NCBI RefSeq assembly: GCF_004193775.1 | Contig: NC_041008.1 | Location: 13,597,731 to 13,661,730, forward strand | Reading direction: 5' to 3' | Source of the DNA: Glycine soja | Taxonomy: Eukaryota > Streptophyta > Magnoliopsida > Fabales > Fabaceae | DNA length: 64,000 nucleotides | Shown here: positions 12,729 to 23,578 of the stretch, piece by piece | Layout of the letters: each line of letters opens with the position of its first letter | Numbering within the stretch: the first letter of the stretch is position 1 | Translations under genes and position numbers: made by a program | The notes under the pieces: model-generated | Databases searched by the model: none | Told to the model about the DNA's origin: nothing | The model's input: the letters and a program-made list of their open reading frames with translations, nothing else

Positions 12729-13417
12729 AAATTAGATAATATACGAGTTTATATCATGCTCTTATCACTTCATATTATGAATTTGCATAATCTATTGATA
12801 TGATCCAACAAATTACGAAAAAAACTGTATTTTCAACTTCTCTTCCTCTAAAAAAACAAAAAGTTCAACTGCGTATGAGATAAAATTGAATAGTTGAATA
12901 TAAAAGTATATCACCAATTTAATTTTACAACTTTTGTCCCCTCTAATTCACATGCAACATATTTTTCATAGGACACTGATGTAATGTGGTTAAGAAACTC
13001 ATTTATAAGGTTGAGTAAGAATGAGACAGAAGACCTCCAAATTAGCACATATGCATATCTTGGTGATCATTGGTTAGAAAAACATCCAATCAACACCGGG
13101 TTTTACTTTGTCAGTTCAAACAACAAGACTATCTCCCTATTTGAAACATGGTATGGCCAAAAGGACAAAGCTAGCCATAGGAAAAAAAAGAGCAAAGATA
13201 TTCTTTTTTACCTCATTAAAAGTGGTATAATTAAACACTTGGGACTTAGGGTTAGGTTTTTGGACACCCTTTATTATTTTAGTGGGTTTTGTCAAAATAG
13301 CAAAGATGTTAGGGAAGTCATCACTGTCCATGCCAACTGTTGTAGAAGCATCACTGCACAATCAATGTCGACAATCTTGGGGAAGACCTTTAAAAATAAA
13401 GTAGTAAGCATATCTCA
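12258..13417 (+). pseudogene. Partial duplicate of the glycosyltransferase (intron 2 part plus exon 3)
   Basis: The sequence 12972-13390 closely matches exon 3 of the 4279-8116 gene, opening with the same acceptor and DTDVMWLRN motif. Upstream, 12258-12420 and 12930-12971 match parts of that gene's intron 2 (compare 5600-5770 and 7560-7597). Exons 1 and 2 are absent. The exon 3 frame stays open until a deletion of about 92 bp relative to 7976-8080, which removes the C-terminal part and shifts the frame. A small in-frame insertion is also present near 13170. It is a segmental copy, not a retrocopy, because intron sequence is included. It cannot make a full enzyme. Confidence 0.85.
12684..12725. 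repeat. (TA)n microsatellite
   Basis: A perfect AT/TA run of about 42 bp inside the duplicated intron segment. The source intron has no such tract in the matching place. Confidence 0.95.
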
Positions 13418-14350
13418 CCGTCAAGTCCGTAGCCCAACCCAAAAACCAGAACCGCTGTAATTGCGTCGCACTTCGTTGTGCCGTCATCGTCAAAGCCTGC
13501 ACGGTTTCTTGACGGCTTTGTTGCTACCGTTGGTGCGGATGTGGTTTCTCTTCTCTCTCAGAGTGCCATTTTGTTTCGCATATGAAGAAAATGAGGGAAG
13601 CTTCGTGAAGCTCTCTCCCTTTTTATCTAACTTGTTCCTTTTGTTTTATCTTATTAATAACTTTACTTTGGAATCAACATTTGGACCTGTCCCTTTGTGT
13701 TTCTTCTGCACCGGCTTGACTCATTTTTGCTTGCTTGGTTTGTTCATCCATTGATAATGGTAAGTTAAGTTTATTGCAGATCTGGAAAACTCAAATCTGG
13801 ATGTGGTTGAAGAAGAAGATGAACGGGGAAGGTGAGTTTTTAAGCGGCGATTTTTAGCCGGGGGCAAATTGAAAAAATTCAAATGTTAACGGGAAAATAA
13901 TGTTTCATACGCAAAACACAAAATTGAAAAAATGACCACAAGGATATACAAGGATTAAAATGAGATTTTTAAAAGTTAATTTAGAACATAATGGATAAAA
14001 AATAATATTAAGTCAATAAATAAAATTGAACTAATTTTATCCAAAATCTCAAAGGATTAAGACAAATCTAGTAAGTATTTTTTGAGCCAAAAGACTTTTC
14101 CTACTTCAGATTGGGGTACCATCCTTCCTAAATTTTTCTCTACCAAGCAAGAACCAATTGTGCCTAATAACAATATATCAAATCATTGGATACATATGAG
14201 AAATGGGTAGATTTGGAAAGAATACAAATTTAAAATGTTAAATTAAATCAATATTTTATAAGTAAATATTCACTTTCATTCTTAAATTTGTTAAATATTG
14301 ATAGTTAGGTTTCTAAAAGATGGAAAATCAAAATTTTATTTTCAAATTTG
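13418..14350. other. Less AT-rich patch followed by plain intergenic DNA
   Basis: Positions 13418-13870 are clearly less AT-rich than their surroundings and contain an open frame without ATG (13461-13754) plus an acceptor-like tttattgcag at 13774-13783. They look like a displaced gene or UTR fragment, but I do not recognise a product. From 13900 to 14350 there is nothing beyond AT-rich DNA. Confidence 0.35.
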
Positions 14351-14359
14351 TAAAAAGTG

Positions 14360-17300
14360 TGACTTTTGATAATAAGATGACAATTGATGATTATCATATG
14401 TCAATCTAAGTGTTTGTCACATATCAAAAAGTTGATTTTTTTATTTGGTCTCTCAACTTAACAATTTAGTGTTGTTTTAATTTGTAAACTTAATTACATA
14501 GTGTCATTTTGTTTCCTAAGAGTACTACATTTAAATTATTAGCATAGTAATAACAAATGACATTTATTTATCGTGATAACAATTATTTATGAAGATGAAA
14601 ATTGAATAAAAAATAATTATAAAATATAGAAATAAAAAATATTATATTTTATATTTGAAATCACTATAAATTTATTTATTATATTTTATTAAGTTGAAAT
14701 TGTAACAAATAATATTATAACAGTGACAAACAATGATATAACAAAATTGAAAATGAATAAACATATAAAAATTAAATTAAAAATATATATCATGTAAATA
14801 TATAAATACTAGCTAACAAATAATTTTTTTTAAAAGTTAATATATTTATTTAATTAAGGAAGACATTAAAAGTAAAGAGTTACAAAATGAATTATTTATC
14901 TGATCAAAATTTAAGACGAAATTAGATATTTTGAGTTTTCACCTTTTATTGTATTTTATTTTATTTTACATATTCTAGCATGACTAATATAATGAGCTAA
15001 TTATATTTTATACTCAATTTTGTAGATCGTATATATCATATAATCTAACATGACAGGTGACAACTACATTTTTCATTGAGAATATAATGAGTGGTTTATA
15101 TTTTTAACTTATAATGGATTGTAACCATTGAACACGATGTAAAAACGACAAAGATTGAAAAAAATAAGGACAAGACACATTTGCCCCATTGAAATGATAC
15201 ATAAGAAAATGGTTCTATCAGTTTTATTTTTCTTGCTTTTGTGATTGTCAAGTTTTTTTAACGATTATTTTGTCACTAACATTATTCTATAAAATAAACT
15301 AATTAATTAATTAATCTAACATTCTATACATATTAATGACATAAAATAATAACTTGATTTGAGTAGAAGATATAGTTTTTGTGACACCCTATATCCCGAC
15401 ATACATATAAATAAAAAATATATAAAAATACGAAATTTAATTGAACCAACTTTATTTAAATCATGTACACCAATTCACTGGGTAAAAGGATCACATTCGC
15501 TTCATTATTACCAAATAAAACTTATTAAAAACATATTTGACTCAAAACAAGGCCATCAAAATTAACAAAAGAACTCATGTTGAGCAATGAAATAAAATAA
15601 AATAAAATAAAATCATTAATTGAAATAAAAACTCATGTCCCAATGTTACATTCTATCAGAGCATTATGTCTCAGTGTGATTCTTTAAAGTTATTCACCTA
15701 ATCATCTGCTCACACAAACACAAGATTTGAGATTATTACAGGATTCAAAAAGCAAGCAACACACAAAGAGTGAGTTATCACACTCATAAACAAGTAAATA
15801 TAAATGAACACACACAGAGAGAATATAAGTATAACAAGCTTAACAAGCTTAACTTAACACAATTCACATCATTTTACCATTTATTTCACAACATCAATTG
15901 TCCTAAGGATTTAATCACAAAATTACATTCCACACCTTCACATTAATCATGTGTTAAAAACAACACATCTCAAGTACAACACAACATCTCACGCTCACAC
16001 AATTCATTACACATCATCACATAACAAGTCACAAATATCATTACACATGTGTTATGCAATAGATACACTAAGACTCAATCTTATATGCAATGTGGTATCA
16101 TGTTAATGAAAAACCTCATCGGGCGCCTAGGAGTACATGACAAGACAAACTACACACTGGTAAGTCAGGTCACTCTTACTAGGTAAAATCATAGGGAGAC
16201 CAGTCAAGGTCACTCTATTTTGCAAGAACGCTCCAACCGTATGGGATCAACATAAGCTTTAAGGAACATTCAAATCGAGTGTATTTACCCCTAAGGCTTA
16301 CACTTCGAAGAGTCCGTCAGGGTCTTTCCCTCCTGATTCAGGTCTAACCCAGAAAACATTTTAACACACAGACTCTATCTATGAATTGTACAAAACACAC
16401 GACTCCTCAATTGTTCTCAAAATAATTTTGTCTCGTTGAACTTGTAATTAAACTTGTTGGGTCCCCAGAGTGGTTTCTATCACAATACTCATCTACTCAT
16501 CGCGCATTAACTTGTCGCTCTTAAAGGGTCTTATAGTCGTGTGATTGTATGATTCATAGCTCACAAGTCAATGCACACAACATCTCAATACACACGTATA
16601 TTACAATTCAATACATACTCAATTTATCACATACACTCAATCTCAATCACAATGGTATAATTCCAAAGCAACATGTTATCACACCTCATGAATCATATAC
16701 ACATTGCACAATATTAATATATACATGGCGCACACATAGACTTTACTTATGAACTACGCAATACATACAATTACTCAATTGTTTTCAAAATTATTTTAAC
16801 TTATCACACCTCAAAATGATTCAACTCGTCGGGTTCCCACAGTGGATCCCATCATAATACTCGTCGCGCAAAAACTTGTCACCCTTAAAGGGTCTTATAG
16901 TTGTGTGATTGCACAATTCATAGCTCACAATATCTCAATACACACGTATCTCACAATTCATTACATATTCAATTTATCACTTACTCAATTTCAATCATAA
17001 TTTCATGATCCCAATATAACAATTTATCATGTTAATCCAATAATTCTTGTCCAAAATACAAATAAATTATATGAAAATGTTTCTCACAACATGGAGAGTA
17101 AAACCCCTCAAATAATTTCACATAATCATATAGGAAGAATTTCAATACAATAAATATCCCAAAATAAACCCAAATTTGGTCCTTTAAGAATCCCTACACA
17201 TGTTTATTCTAACCCCAATTGCGATAAACTCATCCCTTACCTCTAAGCGGGCTCACGTGTCTAGTCCGATAGGGATAGCTGCATCTTTAGTGGTTGTCTA

Positions 17301-18440
17301 AGATTCCTCAAAATTTTTCTCTGGTTGCTGTGCTAGGATTTTCAAGCGTTAGATAGAAGGAGAAGAGATTGAAGCCTCTGTTTCATTGTCTCCGTGCGAG
17401 GAACATTTCACTCTCCACGAAAATTATTTCACAAATCCCAACAATGGAGGTGTGCGTAATTGATTTATGAACCTGGTGTTAAAATTTCACGACGATCCAA
17501 TGGTTAAAGAGTCCGAGATCATAGTTTTACTGAAACAAGTTTAGGTGTATGCGAGAAAAAGAAAACTACAATGCGAGGAATATTTCTCTCACTCATATAT
17601 TATTTCGTAAATCCCAATGTTGGGGATGTTTGAAAATGAGTTATGAATCTAGTGTTCAAATTTCACAATGATTCAACGGTTAAAAATTACGCGATCGTAG
17701 TTTTACTGGGATGAGTTTGAGTGTATGCGGAAAAAGAAAGGAATTTGGGAGAGATGAAAGGGGGAACTGACCTAATATATCTCTATTTATAGGTAAGGTA
17801 CTGAGTCTATTGTTTATTCTATTTTTTTATTTTATAAAAAGAAACTATATTTTACTCACTAACAAATGAATAAATAAAACATCATTTTTATTTTATAAGA
17901 GCATATATATTTTTTATTTACCTTAAATAATTATTTTAATTAATAAAACTATTTTTCTTATTTATTTAATTACAAAAATCTCATTATTTTTCTAAAACTA
18001 TGTTTATTTTTAAATATTTTTTTTTAAAATTTATTTTACAAAAAATGGAATGTTATAGTTTTGAACCTTATATAATCTTGTTAGTAATATTCTATATTTA
18101 ACACTTATTATTGTAATGTAATCATATATAATTTAGATGTCAGAATTGTACAAAGAATATAGGTGAAAAAAAAAGATAATATATATATTAATAATTTCAT
18201 GACATGAGACTTAATTGAAAATTTAAAAATACTTTCATGAACCAAAATGATAGTACATATTAAGTTTACAAATTAAAATGTAAAAAAATTATTAAGCTTA
18301 AAAATTAAAATGACAAAATTATTAAATTTATAAATCAAATTTAAAAATCAATTTTTTAACACGTGATTGTCATATACTCATATAAGTGATACATGATATC
18401 AATGAAACATAATAATTCTTGGTTGTCATTTTATCATGTG
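14360..18440. repeat. Fold-back element split by a solo LTR
   Basis: The left arm (about 14360-14520) and right arm (about 18225-18440) are imperfect inverted repeats. Both, read inward, pass through a tgacaat word, then a gttgattttt-like word, then ttttaatttgtaaactta. The right arm appears internally duplicated. Between the arms lies the solo LTR at 15380-18057. Exact ends and target duplication were not resolved. Confidence 0.5.
15380..18057 (+). mobile_element. Solo LTR (about 2.7 kb, family A, copy 1)
   Basis: The element starts TGTGACACCC and ends GTTATA (a decayed CA end). It is flanked by the 5-bp duplication GTTTT at 15375-15379 and 18058-18062. No gag, pol, primer-binding site or second LTR is present. 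The same sequence family occurs inverted at 50363-53382. The very long LTR and terminus style suggest a gypsy chromovirus (Tekay-like) origin; this is recognition, not a search result. Inside are two tandem duplications: about 16370-16720 is repeated at about 16735-17000, and about 17390-17560 at about 17575-17740. Confidence 0.82.
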
Positions 18441-18717
18441 TCATACAAGCACAGTTGGAGTTAACAATGAGAATGGTAGAAAAATTTATTATACATTCAA
18501 GACAAAATTTAAATTTTTTATGGACTTAATTTTTAGGCCAACAAATTCAAGGACACAAATAAGTATGTATTCGTATTATACTGAAAAATTAATAAACAAG
18601 TGTCAAATTTTTATTGATCAGAAGGATTATTCGGGATCTTTCATTCTCGGAGGCTGCTGCATTTCTCATCGATCTCGCTCTTTCGTGGGGTTTTGTTTTG
18701 TTTCGATTCTCGTTCTC

Positions 18718-18874
18718 TAGGGTTTTCTCATCCCTTTTCGACCCCCAATTACTCTTTTCTCTGTTCACTCAGTGTTTCTTCTCTTTCACTTCCAATCTCG
18801 ATTTCCTCGTTGTAAGAACCCTCAATCTCGCAAAACCCGCGGTTCAATTCATCGTTCCCTTCAATCTAGGGTTT
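18718..18874 (+). promoter_or_regulatory. Pyrimidine-rich leader with two telo-box motifs
   Basis: TAGGGTTT occurs at 18718-18725 and again at 18867-18874, just before the ATG of the RRM gene. The surrounding 18640-18880 is rich in TCT and TTC. Telo boxes (AAACCCTA on the other strand) are common near starts of plant ribosomal and RNA-binding protein genes. No clear TATA box is seen. Confidence 0.45.
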
Positions 18875-18884
18875 CGTTTCGAGA

Positions 18885-21800
18885 ATGCCACCGAAAACGG
18901 CGAAGCGAGGGTCTGCGTCGAGCTTCTCGAAGAGGGGCGGCAGAGGCGGCAGGGGAACCCTGAAGGCTTCACAGAACCAACAGCAACACGAACCTGCGGA
19001 AGAGACCGTGAAGGTCGAAGAGAAACAACAACCCGTTGTTGTTGTTGTTGCTGAGGAGGAACAGCACACAGTGGTGGTGGAAGAAGAGAACCCTGCTGTT
19101 GAAGAGAAACGGCTTGTGGTTGAAGAGAAAGAATCTGTAGTGGTTGTTGAGGACAAGGCTATTGACATGAACCAAATGGCTCCTGAGGCTGTGGAAGAAG
19201 CGTCCCATGCGGCTAATGGGTTGAGCGTGGCGAAAAGTAAGTTTCTTTTCTTTTTAGCGAATAAGATTTTTTAAGGGTTTCTTTTAGATTGGATTGGGGT
19301 GTATGTGTTGAATTTCAGGGTTTTGGTTGTGTTTACATTTGGTTGTAATCAAGGTTTTAAATGGCAATTGTGGTTTTGGTTTCATTGTGATCCTATACAT
19401 TGCGGGAAATTGGAACAAATGCGGCCAGGGTGGTCACTTGCGGTTGCAGTTTCGCCACGGTCATTATTGATATTACGGGAAATTGGGACAAACGCAGCTG
19501 ATGCGGTTGCAGTTTTAACCCAGTCCTTGATATTGGGACTAATGCAGTCACCGAAAATTTGGACAATGTGGCTGCATCGGCCGCTTGTGGTTGCAGTTTT
19601 GTTTCAATCCTTGATATATTGGGGCAAATGTAGCCACCCCAAAAGCCTTGTAGTTGTGGCCAAAATCTCGGTGGCTGGCCTTTTATTAAAACCTCGATCA
19701 TAATTATTTTTGGGTTCTTTTCTTGTGAAATTTTGCAGTTTTAGTTCACTTAGGATATATTAATCTGATATTTTATTTTTGGAAAATGTTAGTGAATGTA
19801 TGATGTTTGATAGATCTCTCCTCTCCATGTGTTTGCTATTATGTTTTGGTTTGAAGGAAATGTAGTAGCTAATAGCAGGAAAGCTATTGCACAATGTATT
19901 TCTTCATGCATGTTTAAATGATAGTAGTCTATCCTTTGTCTCTGATAGATGTTGGAAATTGAGTTGGGGGGCTACTGATTGGCATGCGACCCATTCAAGT
20001 TCTTTAGATGATAAACTTGCATTTGTTTTTCGAGATTTTTTGGTTAAAGTTCTGTTTCAGTTCATTTGTGTTAGTGTGCTGTCATGGGAATAGTTTCAAC
20101 TAGGAATGGTGAGATTGATTATGGGGTGTGGACTACCTTAATTTAATGAACACTATGATGTGGGAAAAGTTTGGTCTGTTTTGATGGGGATCATTTGGAA
20201 TCTTTATTTTTTGACAGACGATGAAGAGGAGGTTAAGGAGTCCATAGATGAATATGAGAAAGATGAACGCTTAGATTTGGAGGATAATGATCCTGAGTAT
20301 GAACCTGAGGAGTATGGTGGAGTTGATTATGATGAGAAGGAACTTGAACAAGATGAGGGTCATGAGGTGGGAAATGAAGTAGAAGAAGAAGTGGCTGAAG
20401 ATAATGTAGGTGAAGAGGGTGATACAGGTGAGGAAGAAGTCGAAGATGTTCACGATGAACTTGAGGGTGAAGAGGAGCATGAGCATGAGCATGAGCATCC
20501 AGACTTTGCTGATGTTGAGGAAGAGGAACACCGAGAAGTTGTGAAGGAGAGGCGAAAGCGGAAAGAATTTGAAGTTTTTGTTGGGGGCTTGGACAAGGAT
20601 GCTACTGAGAGTGATCTGAGGAAGGTTTTTGGTGAAGTTGGGGTGGTTACAGAGGTCAGGTTGATGATGAACCCTCAAACTAAAAAGAACAAGGGATTTG
20701 CATTCTTGCGTTTTGAAACTGTGGAACAAGCAAAACGAGCTGTAGCAGAGCTCAAAAATCCCGTGGTAATTTTTTTTATCTTCTCAATGTTAGAGTAGAC
20801 TTAAAATTGATGCTGTATCAAATCACATGTTTTTCATCACCCCAATTTCAGATTAATGGCAAACAATGTGGTGTCACTCCTAGTCAGGACAGTGATACCC
20901 TCTATTTGGGAAACATATGCAAGACATGGACAAAGGAGGCTGTAAGTTTAATTTCTCTGGGTCTAAATTTTGCACCTTCTGACCTCAAACACCTTGGTTG
21001 TGTTTGATAGTTTTTTTTTTCCCCTACATTCAAGTCTGTTGAGTTTCTGATTATGAATGAAAATTCTGGTGCCAGTTAAAAGAGAAGTTGAAACATTATG
21101 GAGTCACCAATGTTGAGGATTTAACTTTGGTAGAAGATACTAATGATGAAGGAAAGAACCGTGGATTTGCGTTTTTGGAATTTCCCTCTCGTTCTGAAGC
21201 TATGGATGCCTTTAAGCGACTGCAGAGGAGGGATGTTGTATTTGGAGTTGATAAGCTTGCAAAAGTTTCTTTTGCAGATTCCTTTATTGATCCGGGTGAT
21301 GAAATTATGGCACAGGTATTCTCTAAATCCAATTCCTTGGTTTAACAAGGGATTTCTAATTGGAACCTGCATAGTATGGTTCTCTGGCCTTGTTGAAGCT
21401 TGGGTTGCTGTAAACATTCCTGCTGGTTTCCTACACCAACAGTGGTTAAATTTTTGTTGCCTATATTTTGGATATTGTATCACTTAGTTTTAAATTGTAG
21501 TTGTTGGCTGGGAGCATTTTCCCACAATTTTCTGCAGTTTTGTTGGTAATCACAATGTGCTTGGTATAGCAACCTCAATTTAAAACTAAACTCATTATTT
21601 ATGATAAAGAATCCACTTATGGTTGATCTTAAATTACTAAATTCTGCAATTTTTTTTATTGAATATACTTTTAAGGCTAGTCAGAATGACACTTCAGTAG
21701 TTTACTTTATGACGGACAAGCTATCCTTGTAGCGCAGTCTTTGGTGTTAAGATGCTAATAGACCTCTAATTCACTGATAAAGTGTGTTTAAGTTGCAGGT

Positions 21801-23577
21801 TAAAACTGTGTTTATTGATGCATTGCCTCCTTCATGGGATGAAGATTATGTCCGGGATCTTCTCAGGAAATATGGTGAGATTGAAAAGATTGAGCTTGCC
21901 AGAAACATGCCAGCTGCTCGTAGGAAGGACTATGGGTTTGTTACATTTGGCACACATGATGCTGCCGTTAAATGTGCTGATAGTATTACAGGAACAGAGT
22001 TGGGTGAGGGACACAAGAAGGTCTGTCTTGGATATTAATAAATTGTATATGTCCAACAGTTAAATGGGGCATTTTATAATGGTTTTGCTTCTTTCAGGCA
22101 AAAGTTAGAGCAAGGTTGTCTAGACCACTCCAAAGAGGCCGCGGAAAACACAGTAGTCGTGGGGACTATCGTTCTAGTCGGGGATCTGGAATGATGACGA
22201 GGCCTTCATGGGGCCGACCTGCACCTCATTCTTTTCCTTCTCGTAGTGTAAGAGGAGTTGGAAGCCGTACTCCTCCTGTCAGATCAGTTAGTGTGAGAGA
22301 TAGACGTCCTATGATGTCCATACCAGCAAGAAGTAGGCCAGTGCCTCCTCCATCTAGATCTTATGATAGGAGACCAGTTGGTATGTAGTATACAATTATT
22401 TTACCAAATAGACTCATTGGTTGTTACTATTTTCATTCTTTTTTTTATAACATTATAAACTATTGTATTATCTTGTTAGCTCCTGCATATCCAAAAAGTA
22501 GCATGAAGAGAGATTATGGTCGGCGTGAGGATATACCACCTCCCAGAAGTAGAGTTGCTGTAGATTATGGCTCAAGGGTGGCTTCTGTAAGGCGACCATC
22601 TTACAGGGATTATCCTGCCCGTGGTCCTGGCTACACCGAGCTCCCTAGAAGCACATCTCGTGCTGCACCAAGGAGAGGCTATGTGGATGATGGGTATGGC
22701 CAAAGATTTGAAAGGGCTCCTCCTCCACCTCCTCCACCCCATCTAAGTTACCGTGAAGGACGTCCTCGAGATTATGATGCTCTGTCTGGCTCAAAACGTC
22801 CTTATGCTGCTATAGTTAGTATTATTTGTGTATTTATTATAATCGTTCTGTTTTTTGAAACTTGATTTTGTTCTCTAATTAGTAAATGAAATTATTCTCT
22901 TTTCATTATTAATCAGGATGATCTTCCTCCACGATATGCTGATACTGGTGCTCGCCAATCAAGAGCTCGTCTAGACTATGACTATGGTGATAGTGCTTCG
23001 CAGTATGGAGATGCTTATGGTGATAGGTTAGTTTTGTCTAGTATTTAAGGTGTTATGTATTTTTTCTTCCCTAAGCCAATTATTGTCAGCAAATCATTCC
23101 ATGCTTTTGATTGGTAGACTTGGAAGATCTAGTGTGGGATATGGTGGTGGCAGCAGAAGTTCTATTTCTAGTCAAGATTCACATGGGATGTATAGCAGTC
23201 GGCAGGGCATGAGTTATGGAGGAGGTGGTTTTTTTTTGCTAATAGTCTGGTTTATTATTGTCAGCATCAGAATCTTTGTTTCTTACATTTTGATGTATTC
23301 CATGTCAGGTTCTTTTGGTAGTGGTGATGTTGGTGGCATGTATTCATCAAGTTATGGTGGTGATTACATTTCTCGTGGAAGTGATGTAATGATCCTGGTC
23401 TTTCTTAGTCGCTATAGGAAGTAGTATTATGCATGCATATATTTTTGGTTTATTCTTATTTATTGTTTTCCTGTGCTGTAGGTTGGTGGCAGCTCATATT
23501 CATCAGTGTATTCTGGAAGGGGTGTGGGTGGTGGTAGCAGTTATATGGGTGGTGGTGGTTCAGGATCTTATTATTGA
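18885..23577 (+). CDS. hnRNP Q/R-like RNA-binding protein with three RRMs (At2g44710-like), 11 coding exons
   Basis: Coding exons are 18885-19236, 20218-20765, 20852-20941, 21076-21315, 21799-22020, 22098-22380, 22480-22814, 22917-23026, 23118-23224, 23309-23385 and 23482-23577, totalling 819 residues. All introns are GT-AG and phases agree. Order: basic N-terminus; Val/Glu-rich and then strongly acidic region (about 45-230) with an EH repeat; RRM1 (RNP2 VFVGGL 237-242, RNP1 KGFAFLRF 276-283); RRM2 (LYLGNI 317-322, RGFAFLEF 359-366); RRM3 (VFIDAL 414-419, KDYGFVTF 453-460); then an Arg/Ser/Gly/Tyr-rich tail with a run of eight prolines. This is the SYNCRIP/hnRNP R architecture, suggesting a nuclear mRNA-binding role. 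The plant orthologue I recall (At2g44710) is not well characterised; LIF2 is a shorter relative. The exon 9 donor could also be 3 nt further on. Confidence 0.9.
19380..19690 (+). repeat. Imperfect tandem repeat in intron 1 of the RRM gene
   Basis: A unit of roughly 65-75 bp containing gcggttgcagttt, ttgatatt and gggacaaa is repeated three to four times with many changes. It creates a spurious open frame on both strands. Confidence 0.6.
20475..20498 (+). repeat. Coding (GAGCAT)4 hexanucleotide repeat
   Basis: Four perfect GAGCAT units encode (Glu-His)4 in the acidic region of the RRM protein. They are a likely site of in-frame length variation. Confidence 0.9.
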
Positions 23578-23578
23578 G

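Noticed and set aside
16376..17000. Possible CRISPR-like or tandem gene array
   Set aside because: It is a two-copy internal duplication of a plant LTR, without regular short repeats and spacers.
18866..19208. Ser/Thr/Phe-rich minus-strand frames
   Set aside because: Antisense to exon 1, caused by GTT and GAA codon repeats.
20271..20729. 152-codon minus-strand open frame
   Set aside because: It is the antisense shadow of the acidic and RRM1 coding exon of the RRM gene, whose sense frame has clear motifs and splice sites.
23050..23424. A separate 124-residue protein
   Set aside because: It is exon 9 plus the in-frame intron plus exon 10 of the RRM gene.
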